Part shown: positions 5,607-6,280 of the stretch, one piece after another | Layout of the letters: each line of letters starts with the position of its first letter | Numbering within the stretch: the stretch's first letter is position 1 | Assembly (NCBI GenBank): GCA_934661105.1 | Contig: CAKUIV010000116.1 | Span: 1-6,280, forward strand | Length of the DNA stretch: 6,280 nt | Reading direction: 5' to 3' | Source of the DNA: an uncultured Ellagibacter sp. | GTDB lineage: Bacteria; Actinomycetota; Coriobacteriia; Coriobacteriales; Eggerthellaceae | The notes under the pieces: model-generated | The model's input: the letters and a program-made list of their open reading frames with translations, nothing else | What the model was told of the DNA's origin: nothing | Database searches by the model: none | Translations under genes and position numbers: made by a program

Positions 5607-6280
5607 ATGAACATCGCTTCTGCAAAGCAGCAGGTGAAAGATACTGTTGAGGCGTATTTGAAGAAAGACGAAACGGGGCTGTACGTTATATCTCCCGTGC
5701 ATCAAAGACCGGTGTTCCTGGTGGGAGCGCCGGGAATCGGAAAAACCGCGATCATGGAGCAGGTCGCGCGAGAGCTGGGAATCGGCATCGTGTCGTACTC
5801 CATGACGCACCATACGCGGCAAAGCGCGCTCGGCCTTCCGCGCATCGAGCACCGCGAGTTCGAGGGCGTCGAGTACGAGGCCTCCGAGTACACGATGTCC
5901 GAGATCGTCGCCGCGATCTACGACTACATGGAGCGCACGGGACTGCGGACGGGCATCCTGTTCCTCGATGAGATTAACTGCGTGTCCGAGACGCTTTACC
6001 CGTCGATGTTACAGTTCCTGCAGTTCAAGACGTTCGGCAAACATAAGGTTCCTGAAGGTTGGGTCATCGTATGCGCGGGCAACCCGCCCGAATACAATCG
6101 GTCGGTGCACGAGTTCGACATCGTGACGCTCGACCGCCTGCGCGAAATCGACGTCGAGCCCGACTACGGCGCGTGGAAGGCATACGCCTCGGAAGTGGGC
6201 ATCCATCCGGCGGTAACAACGTTCCTCGAAGCGAAGAAGGACTGCTTCTACAAGGTGGAATCGCGCCCCGGCGGCGGGAA
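5607..6280 (+). CDS. MoxR-type AAA+ ATPase, N-terminal 224 residues (cut by window end)
   Basis: ATG 5607 follows AAAGGG at 5595-5600 with a 6-base spacer. The frame stays open to the last base, so the C-terminus is missing. A short helix leads to the Walker A motif G-A-P-G-I-G-K-T (residues 40-47). G-L-P at 76-78 and the inserted helical stretch that follows are typical of MoxR proteins. Walker B is I-L-F-L-D-E (117-122), sensor 1 is A-G-N-P-P (157-161), and L-D-R-L-R-E (175-180) carries the likely arginine finger. All nucleotide-binding residues expected in this part are present, so it should be an active ATPase. MoxR proteins form hexameric rings that act as chaperones or remodelers together with a VWA partner, which here is the gene just upstream. 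It is probably cytoplasmic. The lid domain lies outside the window. Confidence 0.92.
   Translation, partial: MNIASAKQQVKDTVEAYLKKDETGLYVISPVHQRPVFLVGAPGIGKTAIMEQVARELGIGIVSYSMTHHTRQSALGLPRIEHREFEGVEYEASEYTMSEIVAAIYDYMERTGLRTGILFLDEINCVSETLYPSMLQFLQFKTFGKHKVPEGWVIVCAGNPPEYNRSVHEFDIVTLDRLREIDVEPDYGAWKAYASEVGIHPAVTTFLEAKKDCFYKVESRPGGG

Overview
This 6280-base window reads as ordinary, dense, moderately GC-rich bacterial chromosome with every gene on the + strand. The best guess at the host is an anaerobic actinobacterium of the class Coriobacteriia (Eggerthella/Slackia-like). That rests on a molybdopterin-oxidoreductase C-terminus followed by a short ferredoxin-type subunit whose backbone resembles those of Eggerthellaceae molybdoenzyme operons, and on codon use. 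It is inferred from memory of these families, without a database search.

Layout. Bases 1-168 are the 3' end of a large gene, probably the catalytic subunit of a molybdopterin (DMSO-reductase superfamily) enzyme. Bases 185-544 encode a 119-residue partner that keeps the outline of a 4Fe-4S ferredoxin subunit but has lost seven of the eight cluster cysteines. A perfect 10-bp hairpin without a U tract (566-593) separates it from a 91-residue small protein (626-901), and a strong intrinsic terminator (950-983) closes this first operon. A 109-residue protein of unknown function (1136-1465) follows as a single-gene unit. It has an extended -10 promoter, a 10-bp palindrome near the predicted transcription start, a leader inverted repeat, and a terminator-like hairpin after the gene.

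From about 1693 to the right edge lies a second operon of three genes in tight succession: a cytoplasmic BspA-type leucine-rich-repeat protein (1693-3888), a two-domain protein with a metallopeptidase-like N-terminus and a VWA-like C-terminus (3902-5554), and a MoxR-type AAA+ ATPase cut by the window end (5607-6280). MoxR ATPases and VWA proteins normally act as pairs that remodel or mature a target protein. The LRR protein is the natural candidate for a recognition or adaptor partner.

The two most notable signals are the near cysteine-free ferredoxin-like subunit and the LRR/VWA/MoxR triad, in which the metallopeptidase-like motif has Met where the catalytic Glu should be. No tRNA, rRNA, CRISPR array, insertion sequence or attachment site was seen.
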